Origin: Pueribacillus sp041725775
Lineage (GTDB): Bacteria > Bacillota > Bacilli > Bacillales > UBA6769
Assembly: GCF_041725775.1 (NCBI RefSeq)
Contig: NZ_JBEUEL010000005.1
Coordinates: 61,420 to 125,419, forward strand
Length of the DNA stretch: 64,000 bases
Direction of reading: 5' to 3'
Shown here: in pieces, positions 8,258 to 16,828 of the stretch
Layout of the letters: every line of letters begins with the position of its first letter
How positions within the stretch are numbered: position 1 is the first letter of the stretch
Position numbers and translations under genes: made by a program
Notes under the pieces: model-generated
Databases searched by the model: none
Told to the model about the DNA's origin: nothing
The model's input: only the letters and a program-made list of their open reading frames with translations

Positions 8258-8965
8258 GTGACCTCAAAAGAACAACGTGTACATCGTGTCTTTGAGAGAA
8301 TTTCAAACAAATATGATTACATGAATTCCGTTATTAGCTTTAAAAGACACGTTGCATGGCGTAAAGACACAATGAAACGAATGAATGTAAAAGAAGGAGC
8401 GACCGCTTTAGACGTTTGTTGCGGAACTGCAGATTGGACAATCATGCTGTCTGAAGCAGTCAGTAAAAGCGGATACGTTCACGGTTTAGATTTTAGTAAA
8501 AACATGCTTAAAATAGGGCAAGAAAAAGTTAACAATTTAAACTTGAAAAATGTTAAGCTTGTACATGGTAATGCGATGGATCTCCCTTTTGATGATCATA
8601 CGTTTGATTATGTTACGATTGGCTTCGGACTTCGAAATGTCCCAGATTATCTGCAAGTATTAAAAGAAATGAGCAGAGTCGTTAAACCAGGCGGGATGAT
8701 CGTGTGCCTTGAAACATCCCAACCAACTATTCCTATATTTAAACAAGCCTACTATTTTTATTTTCGATTTATTATGCCTATACTTGGAAAGCTATTTGCA
8801 AAAAGCTATCAAGAATATTCATGGCTTCAAGAGTCTGCAAAAGATTTTCCAGGTAGTGATGAATTAGCTCGCTTGTTTGAAAAGGCTGGTCTTCAAGACG
8901 TACAAGTAAAAAAATATTCTGGTGGTGTCGCTGCGATGCATCTTGGATATAAGCCAAAAGATTAA
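8258..8965 (+). CDS. menG: Demethylmenaquinone methyltransferase MenG (UbiE)
   Basis: Methylates demethylmenaquinone with S-adenosylmethionine in the last step of menaquinone synthesis. The 235-residue protein has the UbiE signature YDYMNSVISFKRHVAWR near the N-terminus, the SAM-binding motif LDVCCGTADWT at about residues 51-61, and GFGLRNVPD at about 122-130. The start is GTG at 8258, with AAGAAGGG upstream. It lies between hepS and hepT, the two subunits making the substrate side chain, which supports the pathway assignment. Confidence 0.97.
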   Translation: MTSKEQRVHRVFERISNKYDYMNSVISFKRHVAWRKDTMKRMNVKEGATALDVCCGTADWTIMLSEAVSKSGYVHGLDFSKNMLKIGQEKVNNLNLKNVKLVHGNAMDLPFDDHTFDYVTIGFGLRNVPDYLQVLKEMSRVVKPGGMIVCLETSQPTIPIFKQAYYFYFRFIMPILGKLFAKSYQEYSWLQESAKDFPGSDELARLFEKAGLQDVQVKKYSGGVAAMHLGYKPKD

Positions 8966-8982
8966 TACCTAAGGTGGATAAC

Positions 8983-9951
8983 ATGAATTTGAATACAATT
9001 TATGCTTCATTGCGAGCAGATTTATCAACAATTGAAGACGAGATGGAACGGGCAGTACAAACAGACCAACCTGTTTTACTGCAAGCCTCTCAGCAACTAT
9101 TACGAGCAGGGGGAAAACGACTTCGTCCTGTGTTTGTTTTGCTTGCAGCCAAATTCGGAGATTACGATTTTAATAAAATTAAAGAGGTTGCGATTGCACT
9201 TGAATTAATTCATACCGCATCCCTCGTTCATGATGATGTCATTGATGATGCAGATGTTCGGAGAGGAAAGCCGACAGTTAAAGCGAAGTGGAATAATCAA
9301 ACTGCTATGTATACAGGTGATTATATTTTATCACAAGCGATAGAGCGAATAACGTTAATAAATGCTCAAAAAGTCCATAGTATCTTATCAAAAACGTTAA
9401 AAGAGCTAAACATCGGTGAAATTGAACAAATCCGAGACCAATTTAATTGGAATCAAAATTTACGTCAATATTTGCGAAGAATTAAACGGAAAACAGCATT
9501 ATTAATCGCAACAAGTTGTCGCTTAGGTGCAATCGTAAGCAACGTTCCGCTTCATTATCAAAAACATCTAGAACGGTTTGGATATTATGTTGGAATGTCT
9601 TTTCAAATTACAGATGATATTTTAGACTTTGTCGGCACAAAAAAAACTCTTGGCAAACCATCTGGTGGAGACTTAAAACAAGGGAACGTAACACTTCCAA
9701 CCCTATATGCAATGTCTTTTCCTAAAATAAAAGAAAAAATTGTTTCAAGCTTTAAAGATGAAAACATAACAGAGAAATCATTACAAACAATTTTACAGTT
9801 GATCCGTTCTTCAGGAGCCATTGAAAAGTCAATTTCATTAAGTAATCTCTATCTTAATAAAGCAAAAAAAGAACTTTTGCAATTACCGATTTGTTCAGCG
9901 CGAGATTCACTTTTACAAATTGCAGATTCAATTGGAAATCGTAAATTTTAA
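8983..9951 (+). CDS. hepT: Heptaprenyl diphosphate synthase component II
   Basis: Catalytic subunit of heptaprenyl diphosphate synthase, a trans-prenyltransferase. The first aspartate-rich motif is in LVHDDVIDDADVRRG (about residues 81-95) and the second in FQITDDILDFVGT (about 206-218); GGKRLRP (43-49) binds isopentenyl diphosphate. The frame opens at GTG 8974, but that codon lies in the AAGGTGG ribosome-binding site; ATG at 8983 is the better start and gives 322 residues. It ends the hepS-menG-hepT operon. Confidence 0.96.
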   Translation: MNLNTIYASLRADLSTIEDEMERAVQTDQPVLLQASQQLLRAGGKRLRPVFVLLAAKFGDYDFNKIKEVAIALELIHTASLVHDDVIDDADVRRGKPTVKAKWNNQTAMYTGDYILSQAIERITLINAQKVHSILSKTLKELNIGEIEQIRDQFNWNQNLRQYLRRIKRKTALLIATSCRLGAIVSNVPLHYQKHLERFGYYVGMSFQITDDILDFVGTKKTLGKPSGGDLKQGNVTLPTLYAMSFPKIKEKIVSSFKDENITEKSLQTILQLIRSSGAIEKSISLSNLYLNKAKKELLQLPICSARDSLLQIADSIGNRKF

Positions 9952-10062
9952 TACGTATTTGTTTTAAACGACAAATTTTGATAAAGTATATTTGGTTTAC
10001 GTTCAATAAGGACGATATTACAACTTAATGTATACAGTAAAAGATAAAGCGAGGCGATTCCT

Positions 10063-10506
10063 ATGGAGAAAACTTTTTTAATGGTAAAGCCCGATGGAGT
10101 TCAACGAAACTTAATCGGTGACATCGTTTCACGTTTTGAGAAAAAAGGCTTTCAACTATGTGGAGCGAAACTAATGAATATTTCACGTGAATTAGCAGAA
10201 GAACATTACGGTGAACATAAAGAGCGCCCATTCTTTGGAGAACTCGTTGATTTTATCACTTCTGGTCCTGTGTTTGCTATGGTTTGGCAAGGCGAAAATG
10301 TTATTGCCACTGCGAGAAAAATGATGGGCGCTACAAATCCACAAGAAGCTGATACGGGGACAATTCGCGGTGATTACGGAATTCAAGTCGGAATGAATAT
10401 TATTCACGGGTCAGATAGCCAAGAAAGTGCTGAAAGAGAAATCAATCTTTTTTTCCAGACCGAAGAAATTATAAATTATGATAAAACGATGAACAAATGG
10501 ATTTAA
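10063..10506 (+). CDS. ndk: Nucleoside diphosphate kinase
   Basis: Transfers the gamma phosphate between nucleoside triphosphates and diphosphates through a phosphohistidine. The 147-residue sequence is full length. The N-terminal MEKTFLMVKPDGVQRNLIG is diagnostic, and the active-site histidine is His115 in NIIHGSDS. The GCGAGGCG region gives the ribosome-binding site. It is followed by its own hairpin terminator before cheR. The order hepT-ndk-cheR is that of B. subtilis. Confidence 0.98.
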   Translation: MEKTFLMVKPDGVQRNLIGDIVSRFEKKGFQLCGAKLMNISRELAEEHYGEHKERPFFGELVDFITSGPVFAMVWQGENVIATARKMMGATNPQEADTGTIRGDYGIQVGMNIIHGSDSQESAEREINLFFQTEEIINYDKTMNKWI

Positions 10507-10518
10507 CATTGTAACTTT

Positions 10519-10549
10519 ACAAGCCAGCCTTACAAGGTTGGCTTGTTTA
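10519..10549 (+). terminator. Terminator after ndk
   Basis: ACAAGCCAGCCTT (10519-10531) pairs with AAGGTTGGCTTGT (10534-10546), including a G-T pair. The T tract is short, so termination may be partial. Confidence 0.6.
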
Positions 10550-10573
10550 CTAATTTGAAAGGAAATAATAAAG

Positions 10574-11362
10574 ATGGGGGACTACAATCAATTCATACAG
10601 CAAATAAAATCTTTGTTACATCTCGATTTAGACTTATATAAAGAAGCTCAAATGAAAAGAAGGCTAACTTCATTTCGAGAGAGAAAAGGGTATACTTCAT
10701 TTCATCAACTTTATACGGCAATGGAAAACGATTTCACGCTTCAGTCTGAATTTCTAGATAGAGTAACGATTAACGTTTCAGAGTTTTTTCGTAACTATAA
10801 AAGATGGGAAATTCTCGAAACTAAAATATTACCGAACATACTGGAGCACAAATCACAAATTAATGTATGGAGTGCTGCGTGCTCAACGGGAGAAGAACCG
10901 TATACGTTAGCAATCATTTTAGCAAACTTCTTACCGCTTCATTCGATCTCAATTTTAGCAACAGACATCGATGCAAAAGTGATTGAGAAAGCAAAAATAG
11001 GACGATATTCAGAACATTCATTAAAGGAAGTTCCTACACAAATAAAAAACGAAAATTTTACAAAAATAAATTCAAATGAATATGAAGTCAATCAAAATTT
11101 AAAAAAGATCATTCAATTTCGTGATCAAGATTTGTTTCAATCTTCGTATCATCAAGAGTTCGATTTAATTGTATGTAGAAATGTATTAATTTATTTTACA
11201 GAAGAAGCAAAGCAACGGCTCTATTGTAAATTTAATCGCGCACTAAAAAAAGATGGAATCCTTTTCGTTGGTAGCACGGAACAAATTTTCCAACCGCAAA
11301 ATTATGGATTTACAACAGAAGATACTTTTTTCTATCGGAAAATTTCATCTCCGTTTACATAA
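10574..11362 (+). CDS. cheR: Chemotaxis protein methyltransferase CheR
   Basis: CheR methylates glutamates on chemoreceptors using S-adenosylmethionine, setting the adaptation state in chemotaxis. The 262-residue protein has an N-terminal helical domain with the basic KEAQMKRRLTSFRERKGY helix, then VWSAACSTGEEPYTLAI as the SAM-binding motif (about residues 98-114) and DLIVCRNVLIYF near the C-terminus. It stands alone among metabolic genes, as in B. subtilis, and implies that the organism is motile. ATG at 10574 follows GAAAGGAAA. Confidence 0.96.
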   Translation: MGDYNQFIQQIKSLLHLDLDLYKEAQMKRRLTSFRERKGYTSFHQLYTAMENDFTLQSEFLDRVTINVSEFFRNYKRWEILETKILPNILEHKSQINVWSAACSTGEEPYTLAIILANFLPLHSISILATDIDAKVIEKAKIGRYSEHSLKEVPTQIKNENFTKINSNEYEVNQNLKKIIQFRDQDLFQSSYHQEFDLIVCRNVLIYFTEEAKQRLYCKFNRALKKDGILFVGSTEQIFQPQNYGFTTEDTFFYRKISSPFT

Positions 11363-11431
11363 AAAGTATGGTATATTTAGTACATAAAAGCACTAAAGAG
11401 TTTGAAGTAGATAAAAAGGAAGTGTTACGTC

Positions 11432-12604
11432 ATGCGTTTTTTAACAGCAGGTGAATCACATGGACCCCAACTAACTGCGATCATTGAAGGTGTTCCAGCT
11501 GGTTTACCGCTTACTGTAGAAGATATTAATCATGACCTTGCTAGAAGACAAAAAGGGTACGGTCGAGGTCGAAGAATGATCATCGAAAAAGACCAAGTTC
11601 AAATAAAAAGTGGTGTTCGTCACGGATTCACGACTGGGGCACCGATAACGCTAATCGTTGAAAACAACGATTGGAAACATTGGACGAAAATTATGGGTGC
11701 TGAGCCGATTACAGAAGAGGAAAAAGCTAAAATGAGACGTGTCATTACGAGGCCTCGCCCGGGTCATGCAGATTTAAACGGAGCAATTAAATATGGTCAT
11801 CGAGATATGCGAAATATTTTGGAACGTTCATCAGCCCGTGAAACGACAATTCGCGTTGCTGTCGGTGCTGTCGCTAAAAAGATTTTATCCGTATTTAATA
11901 TTCAAGTGGCAGGACATGTTCGCGTTATCGGTGGAATCGAAGCAAAAGATATTGAATATTCATCACTACAAGACTTAATGGAACGATCTGAGCAATCCCC
12001 TGTTCGTTGCCTTGATAAACAAGCAGAAAAGAAAATGATGGAAGCAATTGATGACGCGAAAAAAAACGGCGACTCTATTGGTGGGATTGTAGAAGTCATT
12101 GTTGACGGTGTACCAATCGGTTTAGGCAGTCATGTTCATTATGATCGAAAATTAGACGGGAAAATTGCCCAAGCGATTATGAGCATTAATGCGTTTAAAG
12201 GGGTTGAAATTGGAATCGGATTTGGGGCTGCATATTCACCTGGCAGTCAAGTTCATGATGAAATCATTTGGAATGACCAAAATGGATATTCGAGGCGTAC
12301 AAATCGGCTCGGTGGTTTTGAAGGTGGCATGACGAACGGAATGCCAATCGTTGTTAAAGGGGTTATGAAACCTATTCCAACCCTATATAAACCTCTTGAA
12401 AGTATAGACATCGATACAAAAGAAACGTTTACAGCTAGTATTGAACGTTCAGACAGTTGTGCTGTACCCGCTGCAAGTGTCGTTGCCGAATCAGTCGTTG
12501 CATGGGAAGTAGCGAATGAATTTCTTGATAAATTTGGGGATGAACGTTTATCGGGTATCGAAAAGAACTATAAAGACTATATCGAATACGCGAGAACTTT
12601 TTAA
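11432..12604 (+). CDS. aroC: Chorismate synthase
   Basis: Makes chorismate from 5-enolpyruvylshikimate 3-phosphate using reduced FMN, the last common step of aromatic synthesis. (The B. subtilis name is aroF.) The 390-residue protein has GESHGPQLTAIIEGVPAGLP at the start, RRQKGYGRGRRM at about 38-49, RPGHADLNGAIKYGHRDMRN at about 112-131 and the RSSARETTIRVA segment. The AAAAAGGAAG ribosome-binding site precedes ATG 11432. It begins the aroC-aroB-aroH block, and its stop overlaps the aroB start by one base. Confidence 0.98.
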   Translation: MRFLTAGESHGPQLTAIIEGVPAGLPLTVEDINHDLARRQKGYGRGRRMIIEKDQVQIKSGVRHGFTTGAPITLIVENNDWKHWTKIMGAEPITEEEKAKMRRVITRPRPGHADLNGAIKYGHRDMRNILERSSARETTIRVAVGAVAKKILSVFNIQVAGHVRVIGGIEAKDIEYSSLQDLMERSEQSPVRCLDKQAEKKMMEAIDDAKKNGDSIGGIVEVIVDGVPIGLGSHVHYDRKLDGKIAQAIMSINAFKGVEIGIGFGAAYSPGSQVHDEIIWNDQNGYSRRTNRLGGFEGGMTNGMPIVVKGVMKPIPTLYKPLESIDIDTKETFTASIERSDSCAVPAASVVAESVVAWEVANEFLDKFGDERLSGIEKNYKDYIEYARTF

Positions 12605-13710
12605 TGATGGAAACCATTCAAATTAACACAAAATCAAAGCATTATCCTCTATTTATCGGAAATGGAATTCGCCATAAGTTACAAGATCTGATTCAGTCAT
12701 TAAATAAACCATTTTCAAGTTATCTCATTATTACCGATGAAATGGTTGCAAAATTTTACTTAACTGACCTAGTCAACACGTTAAACGGTTCACATGTATT
12801 TACCCATATTGTTCCAAACGGTGAAGAAGCAAAATCGATCGATTACTATTATGAATGCTTAACAAAAGCATTAGAATGTGGACTTGATCGCAAATCATGT
12901 ATTATCGCATTAGGCGGTGGAGTTATCGGAGATTTAGCTGGATTTGTTGCTGCAACATATATGCGTGGCATTGCATTCATCCAAATTCCAACAACATTAC
13001 TTGCCCATGATAGTAGTGTTGGTGGGAAAGTAGCGATTAACCACTCACTCGGGAAAAACATGATCGGCGCTTTTTATCAACCTGATGCGGTCATTTATGA
13101 TGTTGAAACATTACAATCACTAAGTGATACTGAATGGCGCTCAGGATTTGCCGAAGTGATTAAACATGGACTCATTTGGGATAAGCAACTGTTTGAGCAA
13201 ATTCGGTCGATCCAATCACTCCAACAGTTAAAACAGAGTGATTTAATCTCAATTTTAAAACGAGCCATCAAAGTAAAAGCAGAAATTGTTTCTGAAGATG
13301 AAACAGAAAAAGGGATACGGTCATATTTAAACTTTGGACATACGCTCGGTCATGCAATTGAAGCAGAACTTGGCTACGGAACGATTAGCCATGGTGAAGC
13401 TATCATAATTGGCATGATCTTCGCCATGAAGTTGAGCGAAAAACATTATGAAAATCATTTAAATATAAAGCCATTGGAAAAATGGTTTCATTCACTTGGT
13501 TTTACGACTTCTATCCCATCGTCATTATCAGCCGAACAGCTCATCAATAAAATGAAAAATGATAAAAAATCACATCAGGGATTAATTACGATGATTTTAC
13601 TTAAAGAAGTCGGAAAGGTTGAAAGTGTTCCATTTCAAGAAGGCACCCTCTATCACTATTTAAAAAAAGAAATCGAGAGGGAGATGAAAACAGATGATTC
13701 GCGGAGTTAG
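12604..13710 (+). CDS. aroB: 3-Dehydroquinate synthase
   Basis: Converts DAHP to 3-dehydroquinate with NAD and a divalent metal, the second step of the shikimate pathway. The 368-residue protein has the NAD-binding segment GEEAKSIDYY and GGGVIGDLAGFVAATYMRG (about residues 100-118), followed by QIPTTLLAHDSSVGGKVAINH. Zinc ligands are expected from FAEVIKHGLIWD and NFGHTLGHAIEAE. ATG at 12604 overlaps the aroC stop; an adjacent ATG at 12607 is an equally possible start. The 3' end overlaps aroH by 17 nt. Confidence 0.97.
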   Translation: MMETIQINTKSKHYPLFIGNGIRHKLQDLIQSLNKPFSSYLIITDEMVAKFYLTDLVNTLNGSHVFTHIVPNGEEAKSIDYYYECLTKALECGLDRKSCIIALGGGVIGDLAGFVAATYMRGIAFIQIPTTLLAHDSSVGGKVAINHSLGKNMIGAFYQPDAVIYDVETLQSLSDTEWRSGFAEVIKHGLIWDKQLFEQIRSIQSLQQLKQSDLISILKRAIKVKAEIVSEDETEKGIRSYLNFGHTLGHAIEAELGYGTISHGEAIIIGMIFAMKLSEKHYENHLNIKPLEKWFHSLGFTTSIPSSLSAEQLINKMKNDKKSHQGLITMILLKEVGKVESVPFQEGTLYHYLKKEIEREMKTDDSRS

Positions 13711-14056
13711 AGGAGCAATAACGACAGAAGCAAATGAAGAAAAACAAATGTTAGAAGCAACAAAAGAAGTCATTGCCGAAATGATTAAAGAAAATGAAAT
13801 AACACCTGAACAAGTCGCCCAAGTGATCATTACTGTAACACCTGATTTAAATGCGACATTCCCTGCAAAAGCATTACGTTTATTTGAAGGTTGGACATAC
13901 GTTCCCGTAATGTGCGCGACTGAAATTGATGTACCGAATGCACTTAAAAAGTGTATCCGTATTATGATGACCATTAATACGGATAAACACCAAACCGAAA
14001 TTAAACATATTTATTTAAAAGATGCAAAGCAGTTACGTCCAGAATTCACACGTTGA
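13694..14056 (+). CDS. aroH: Chorismate mutase AroH
   Basis: Monofunctional chorismate mutase of the B. subtilis AroH fold, converting chorismate to prephenate. The 120-residue protein keeps MIRGVRGA (active-site arginine), the FPAKALR segment and CIRIMM with the arginine equivalent to Arg90, plus the tyrosine in KHIYL near the C-terminus. It overlaps the end of aroB, so translation is probably coupled. The trp promoter -35 TTGACA overlaps its stop codon, so the trp operon promoter is embedded in the end of this gene. Confidence 0.96.
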   Translation: MIRGVRGAITTEANEEKQMLEATKEVIAEMIKENEITPEQVAQVIITVTPDLNATFPAKALRLFEGWTYVPVMCATEIDVPNALKKCIRIMMTINTDKHQTEIKHIYLKDAKQLRPEFTR

Positions 14057-14081
14057 CAACAAACGATGTAACGTTTATCCT
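14053..14081 (+). promoter_or_regulatory. Promoter of the trp operon
   Basis: TTGACA (14053-14058) is a perfect -35, with TATCCT (14076-14081) as -10 after a 17-nt spacer. Transcription would begin near 14088, just ahead of the TRAP-binding repeats. Confidence 0.75.
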
Positions 14082-14104
14082 TGTCATAGAAAGTATTGAT
14101 AAGT

Positions 14105-14152
14105 TAGATGAGTTGAGTTAGAGATGAGAGAGTTGAGTTGAGGAGAGCTGAG
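14105..14152 (+). promoter_or_regulatory. TRAP-binding site with about ten to eleven NAG repeats
   Basis: GAG or TAG triplets begin at 14105, 14110, 14115, 14119 or 14121, 14126, 14130, 14135, 14140, 14145 and 14150, mostly separated by two nucleotides. That is the spacing TRAP needs for one turn around its 11-subunit ring. With mtrB at 7.1 kb encoding all RNA-binding residues, regulation of trpEDCFBA by attenuation is well supported. Confidence 0.93.
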
Positions 14153-14169
14153 GGAATAATCTGATCATT

Positions 14170-14204
14170 AACCCTAAGGCCTTCTTTTGCCTTAGGTTTT
14201 TTAT
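14170..14204 (+). terminator. trp attenuator terminator
   Basis: CCTAAGGC (14173-14180) pairs with GCCTTAGG (14189-14196), followed by TTTTTT. A competing antiterminator can form between CTGAGGG in the last TRAP repeat region (14148-14154) and CCCTAAG (14172-14178), with one mismatch. TRAP binding would block the antiterminator and favour this hairpin. Confidence 0.9.
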
Positions 14205-14247
14205 TTATGCACTGTCATATTTTTAATCTTCTTATTTTCCCCTCAAC

Positions 14248-14286
14248 TTATTCTCACATCTACCAATTAACGAGGTGAGAATAATG
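14248..14286 (+). promoter_or_regulatory. trpE Shine-Dalgarno sequestering hairpin
   Basis: TTATTCTCAC (14248-14257) is the exact complement of GTGAGAATAA (14275-14284), which overlaps the trpE ribosome-binding site and the A of its start codon. CCTCAAC just upstream (14241-14247) can instead pair with GTTGAGG in the TRAP site (14137-14143). So TRAP binding should free the left arm and let this hairpin hide the trpE start, as in B. subtilis. Confidence 0.75.
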
Positions 14287-15810
14287 TCTACAAATTACGA
14301 AGATTTTTTAAAAGCCACCTATAAATTCAATACGATTCCCGTATTTGAACGATTTTTCCTTGATACGATGACCCCCATTCAAATATTTCAAAAGTTAAAA
14401 GAAAGTGCCTGTTTTATTTTAGAAAGTAAAGACCAAGCATCACAATGGGCGAAATACTCCTTTATCGGCATCAATCCGTACGTCGTATTACAAGAAGAAG
14501 ACCACCATTTTGTTGCGCAAACGAAAGATGGTGAAGTAATAACGAAAGAAAAACGTTTTCGTGAAGCGTTACTTCATACGGTATCAAAGTTAAATCCAAT
14601 GCCGATTCATATTCAACTTCCATTTACTGGCGGTGGTGTAGGCTACATGAGCTATGAAGGAATTTCTGAATTTGAAGAATCGATGACTCTTCATCCTCAT
14701 AACGACTTAAATGTTCCGAGATTTCACTTTTCATTTTGTGAAACGATCATCGCCTATGATCACGATTTAAAAGAAATTACGATCATAACACATGTATTTA
14801 TTAATAAACATACAAACAATCAAAATTTTAAAAAATTATACGAAAACGCGAAAAAGAACATTCGCAACATTATGAAACTTCTATTGGAAGAGGATGGTGT
14901 ATCGACTCCATTATTTCAAATGCCAAATCAGTCAGACGAAGTAAGCTTCAACGAAATACAAACGAACTTTACAAAAGAAGCATTTGTCAATGCAGTATTA
15001 AAAGTTAAAAAATATATTCACAATGATGAAATTTTACAAGCTGTAATATCTCAACGTTTCGAAAGAGACATTACCGTTTCAGGATTAGATATTTATCGGG
15101 TTCTCCGTGTTATTAACCCTTCACCTTACTTATTTTATTTAAAAATTAATGATTTCGAAGTCGTCGGCAGTTCACCTGAAAAGCTCGTCCAAGTAAATGG
15201 AAAGCATATCGAAATACACCCGATTGCAGGAACTAGGCGACGTGGTGACACAATAGAAGAAGATAAAAGACTTGCCGAAGAGTTATTACACGATGAAAAA
15301 GAACGTGCAGAACATTTGATGCTCGTTAATTTAGCGAAAGAAGAGATCGCGCGTGTCGCCAAACCGGGAACAGTATCCGTTCACTCATTAATGGAAATAG
15401 CGTATTTTTCTCACGTTATGCACATCATTTCAAAAGTTACGGGAACACTTCATGAGTATTCAATGCCAATTGATGCTTTAATCTCAGCTTTCCCAGCAGG
15501 AACGTTATCCGGTGCACCTAAACTAAGGGCAATGGAAATTATTAAAGAAGTAGAGCCTGTAGCAAGAAACTTATACGGCGGGGCAATCGGATACATTGGT
15601 TTTGACGGGAATATTGATTCCTGTATTACGATCCGAAGCATTTTTATAAAAAATCAAAAAGCTTACGTACAAGCCGGTGCTGGTGTCGTTGCTGAATCCA
15701 TTCCTGAGCATGAATGGGAAGAAACAAGAAATAAAGCGAAAGCGTTAATAAAAGCAATTGGCATTGCGGAGCAATTATTTAATAAAAAGGGGGTCACTCA
15801 TCATGTTTAA
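14284..15810 (+). CDS. trpE: Anthranilate synthase component I
   Basis: Makes anthranilate from chorismate together with a glutamine amidotransferase subunit, which is not in this operon and is presumably a shared trpG/pabA elsewhere. The 508-residue protein has the typical C-terminal chorismate-binding domain: PIAGTRRRG, LVNLAKEEI, FPAGTLSGAPKLRAMEII and GAIGYIGFDG. The frame opens at GTG 14275, but that codon is within the GAGGTGAG ribosome-binding site; ATG 14284 is preferred. Control by TRAP is both transcriptional and translational from the leader. It overlaps trpD by 8 nt. Confidence 0.97.
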   Translation: MSTNYEDFLKATYKFNTIPVFERFFLDTMTPIQIFQKLKESACFILESKDQASQWAKYSFIGINPYVVLQEEDHHFVAQTKDGEVITKEKRFREALLHTVSKLNPMPIHIQLPFTGGGVGYMSYEGISEFEESMTLHPHNDLNVPRFHFSFCETIIAYDHDLKEITIITHVFINKHTNNQNFKKLYENAKKNIRNIMKLLLEEDGVSTPLFQMPNQSDEVSFNEIQTNFTKEAFVNAVLKVKKYIHNDEILQAVISQRFERDITVSGLDIYRVLRVINPSPYLFYLKINDFEVVGSSPEKLVQVNGKHIEIHPIAGTRRRGDTIEEDKRLAEELLHDEKERAEHLMLVNLAKEEIARVAKPGTVSVHSLMEIAYFSHVMHIISKVTGTLHEYSMPIDALISAFPAGTLSGAPKLRAMEIIKEVEPVARNLYGGAIGYIGFDGNIDSCITIRSIFIKNQKAYVQAGAGVVAESIPEHEWEETRNKAKALIKAIGIAEQLFNKKGVTHHV

Positions 15811-16828
15811 AAACTTTTTACAACAAGCGCTCAACGGAAAAGTATTTTCAGAGAAAGAAGCACAACTATTGATGGACGAAATTATGTCAGGAAAGGCGAC
15901 ACCGAGTCAAATTGCTAGTTTACTGACAATTATCGAACTTCGCCAAAGTACAATTGATGAAATTACAGGATTTGCTAGATCAATGAGGAACCATGCAACT
16001 CCTGTTCATCACAATGAAAAATTTCTCGTTGATACATGTGGAACGGGTGGAGATGGATCTTCAACTTTCAATATTTCAACAGCTGTAACGTTTTTGCTAG
16101 CAGCAAAAGGGATACCAGTCGCAAAACACGGAAACCGGTCTGTTTCATCAAAATCCGGAAGTGCTGATGTGCTTGAAAAACTGGGCGTACCTATCCAATC
16201 AACTCCCGAAGAAGCATCGAAAAAATTAAAAGAAAATAAAATGTGTTTTTTATATGCGCCATTTTACCATTCTTCTATGAAACATGCCGTAACACCACGA
16301 AAGGAAATTGGTTTTCGCACTGTATTTAATATTTTAGGACCGATGACAAATCCAGCGAGAAGCAATTACCAATTAGTCGGTGTATACAGCAGTGTACTCG
16401 CTGAAAAAATGGCTGAAGCTCTTCACCGTTTAGGTACAAAACGTGCTTTACTCGTAACCGGACGAGATGGACTTGACGAATGTTCCATTTCATCAATTAC
16501 AGATATTGTTGAATTAAATGATGGAAAGATTACACGTTATACAATTAGTCCCGAACTTGTAGGACTTAATCGCGGAAATAATGATGAATTAAAGGCATCT
16601 TCAATTGATGAAAGTGCAACATTAATTTTACAAGTTTTAAAAGGTGAAGCCCCTGAATCGGCATTAAATATCGTTCTTTTAAATGCAGGAGCAGCACTTT
16701 ATACAGTTGGTGTAACAGATTCAATCGCTGAAGGCGTTCATGAGGCAAGAAAAGTTATAAAAAATGGAGACGCTTTTCGTAAATTAAAAGAATTAGCATC
16801 TGGGGAGGTGCAACTTCGTGCTCAATAA
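15803..16828 (+). CDS. trpD: Anthranilate phosphoribosyltransferase
   Basis: Joins anthranilate to phosphoribosyl pyrophosphate. The 341-residue protein has the PRPP loop DTCGTGGDGSSTFNIST (about residues 77-93), KHGNRSVSSKSGSADVLE and the FYHSSMKHAVTPRKEIGFRT anthranilate segment. The frame is open from 15758 inside trpE, but ATG 15803 has the AAAGGGGGTC ribosome-binding site and the conserved N-terminus. Both ends overlap neighbours (trpE by 8 nt, trpC by 11 nt), fitting tight operon coupling. Confidence 0.97.
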   Translation: MFKNFLQQALNGKVFSEKEAQLLMDEIMSGKATPSQIASLLTIIELRQSTIDEITGFARSMRNHATPVHHNEKFLVDTCGTGGDGSSTFNISTAVTFLLAAKGIPVAKHGNRSVSSKSGSADVLEKLGVPIQSTPEEASKKLKENKMCFLYAPFYHSSMKHAVTPRKEIGFRTVFNILGPMTNPARSNYQLVGVYSSVLAEKMAEALHRLGTKRALLVTGRDGLDECSISSITDIVELNDGKITRYTISPELVGLNRGNNDELKASSIDESATLILQVLKGEAPESALNIVLLNAGAALYTVGVTDSIAEGVHEARKVIKNGDAFRKLKELASGEVQLRAQ

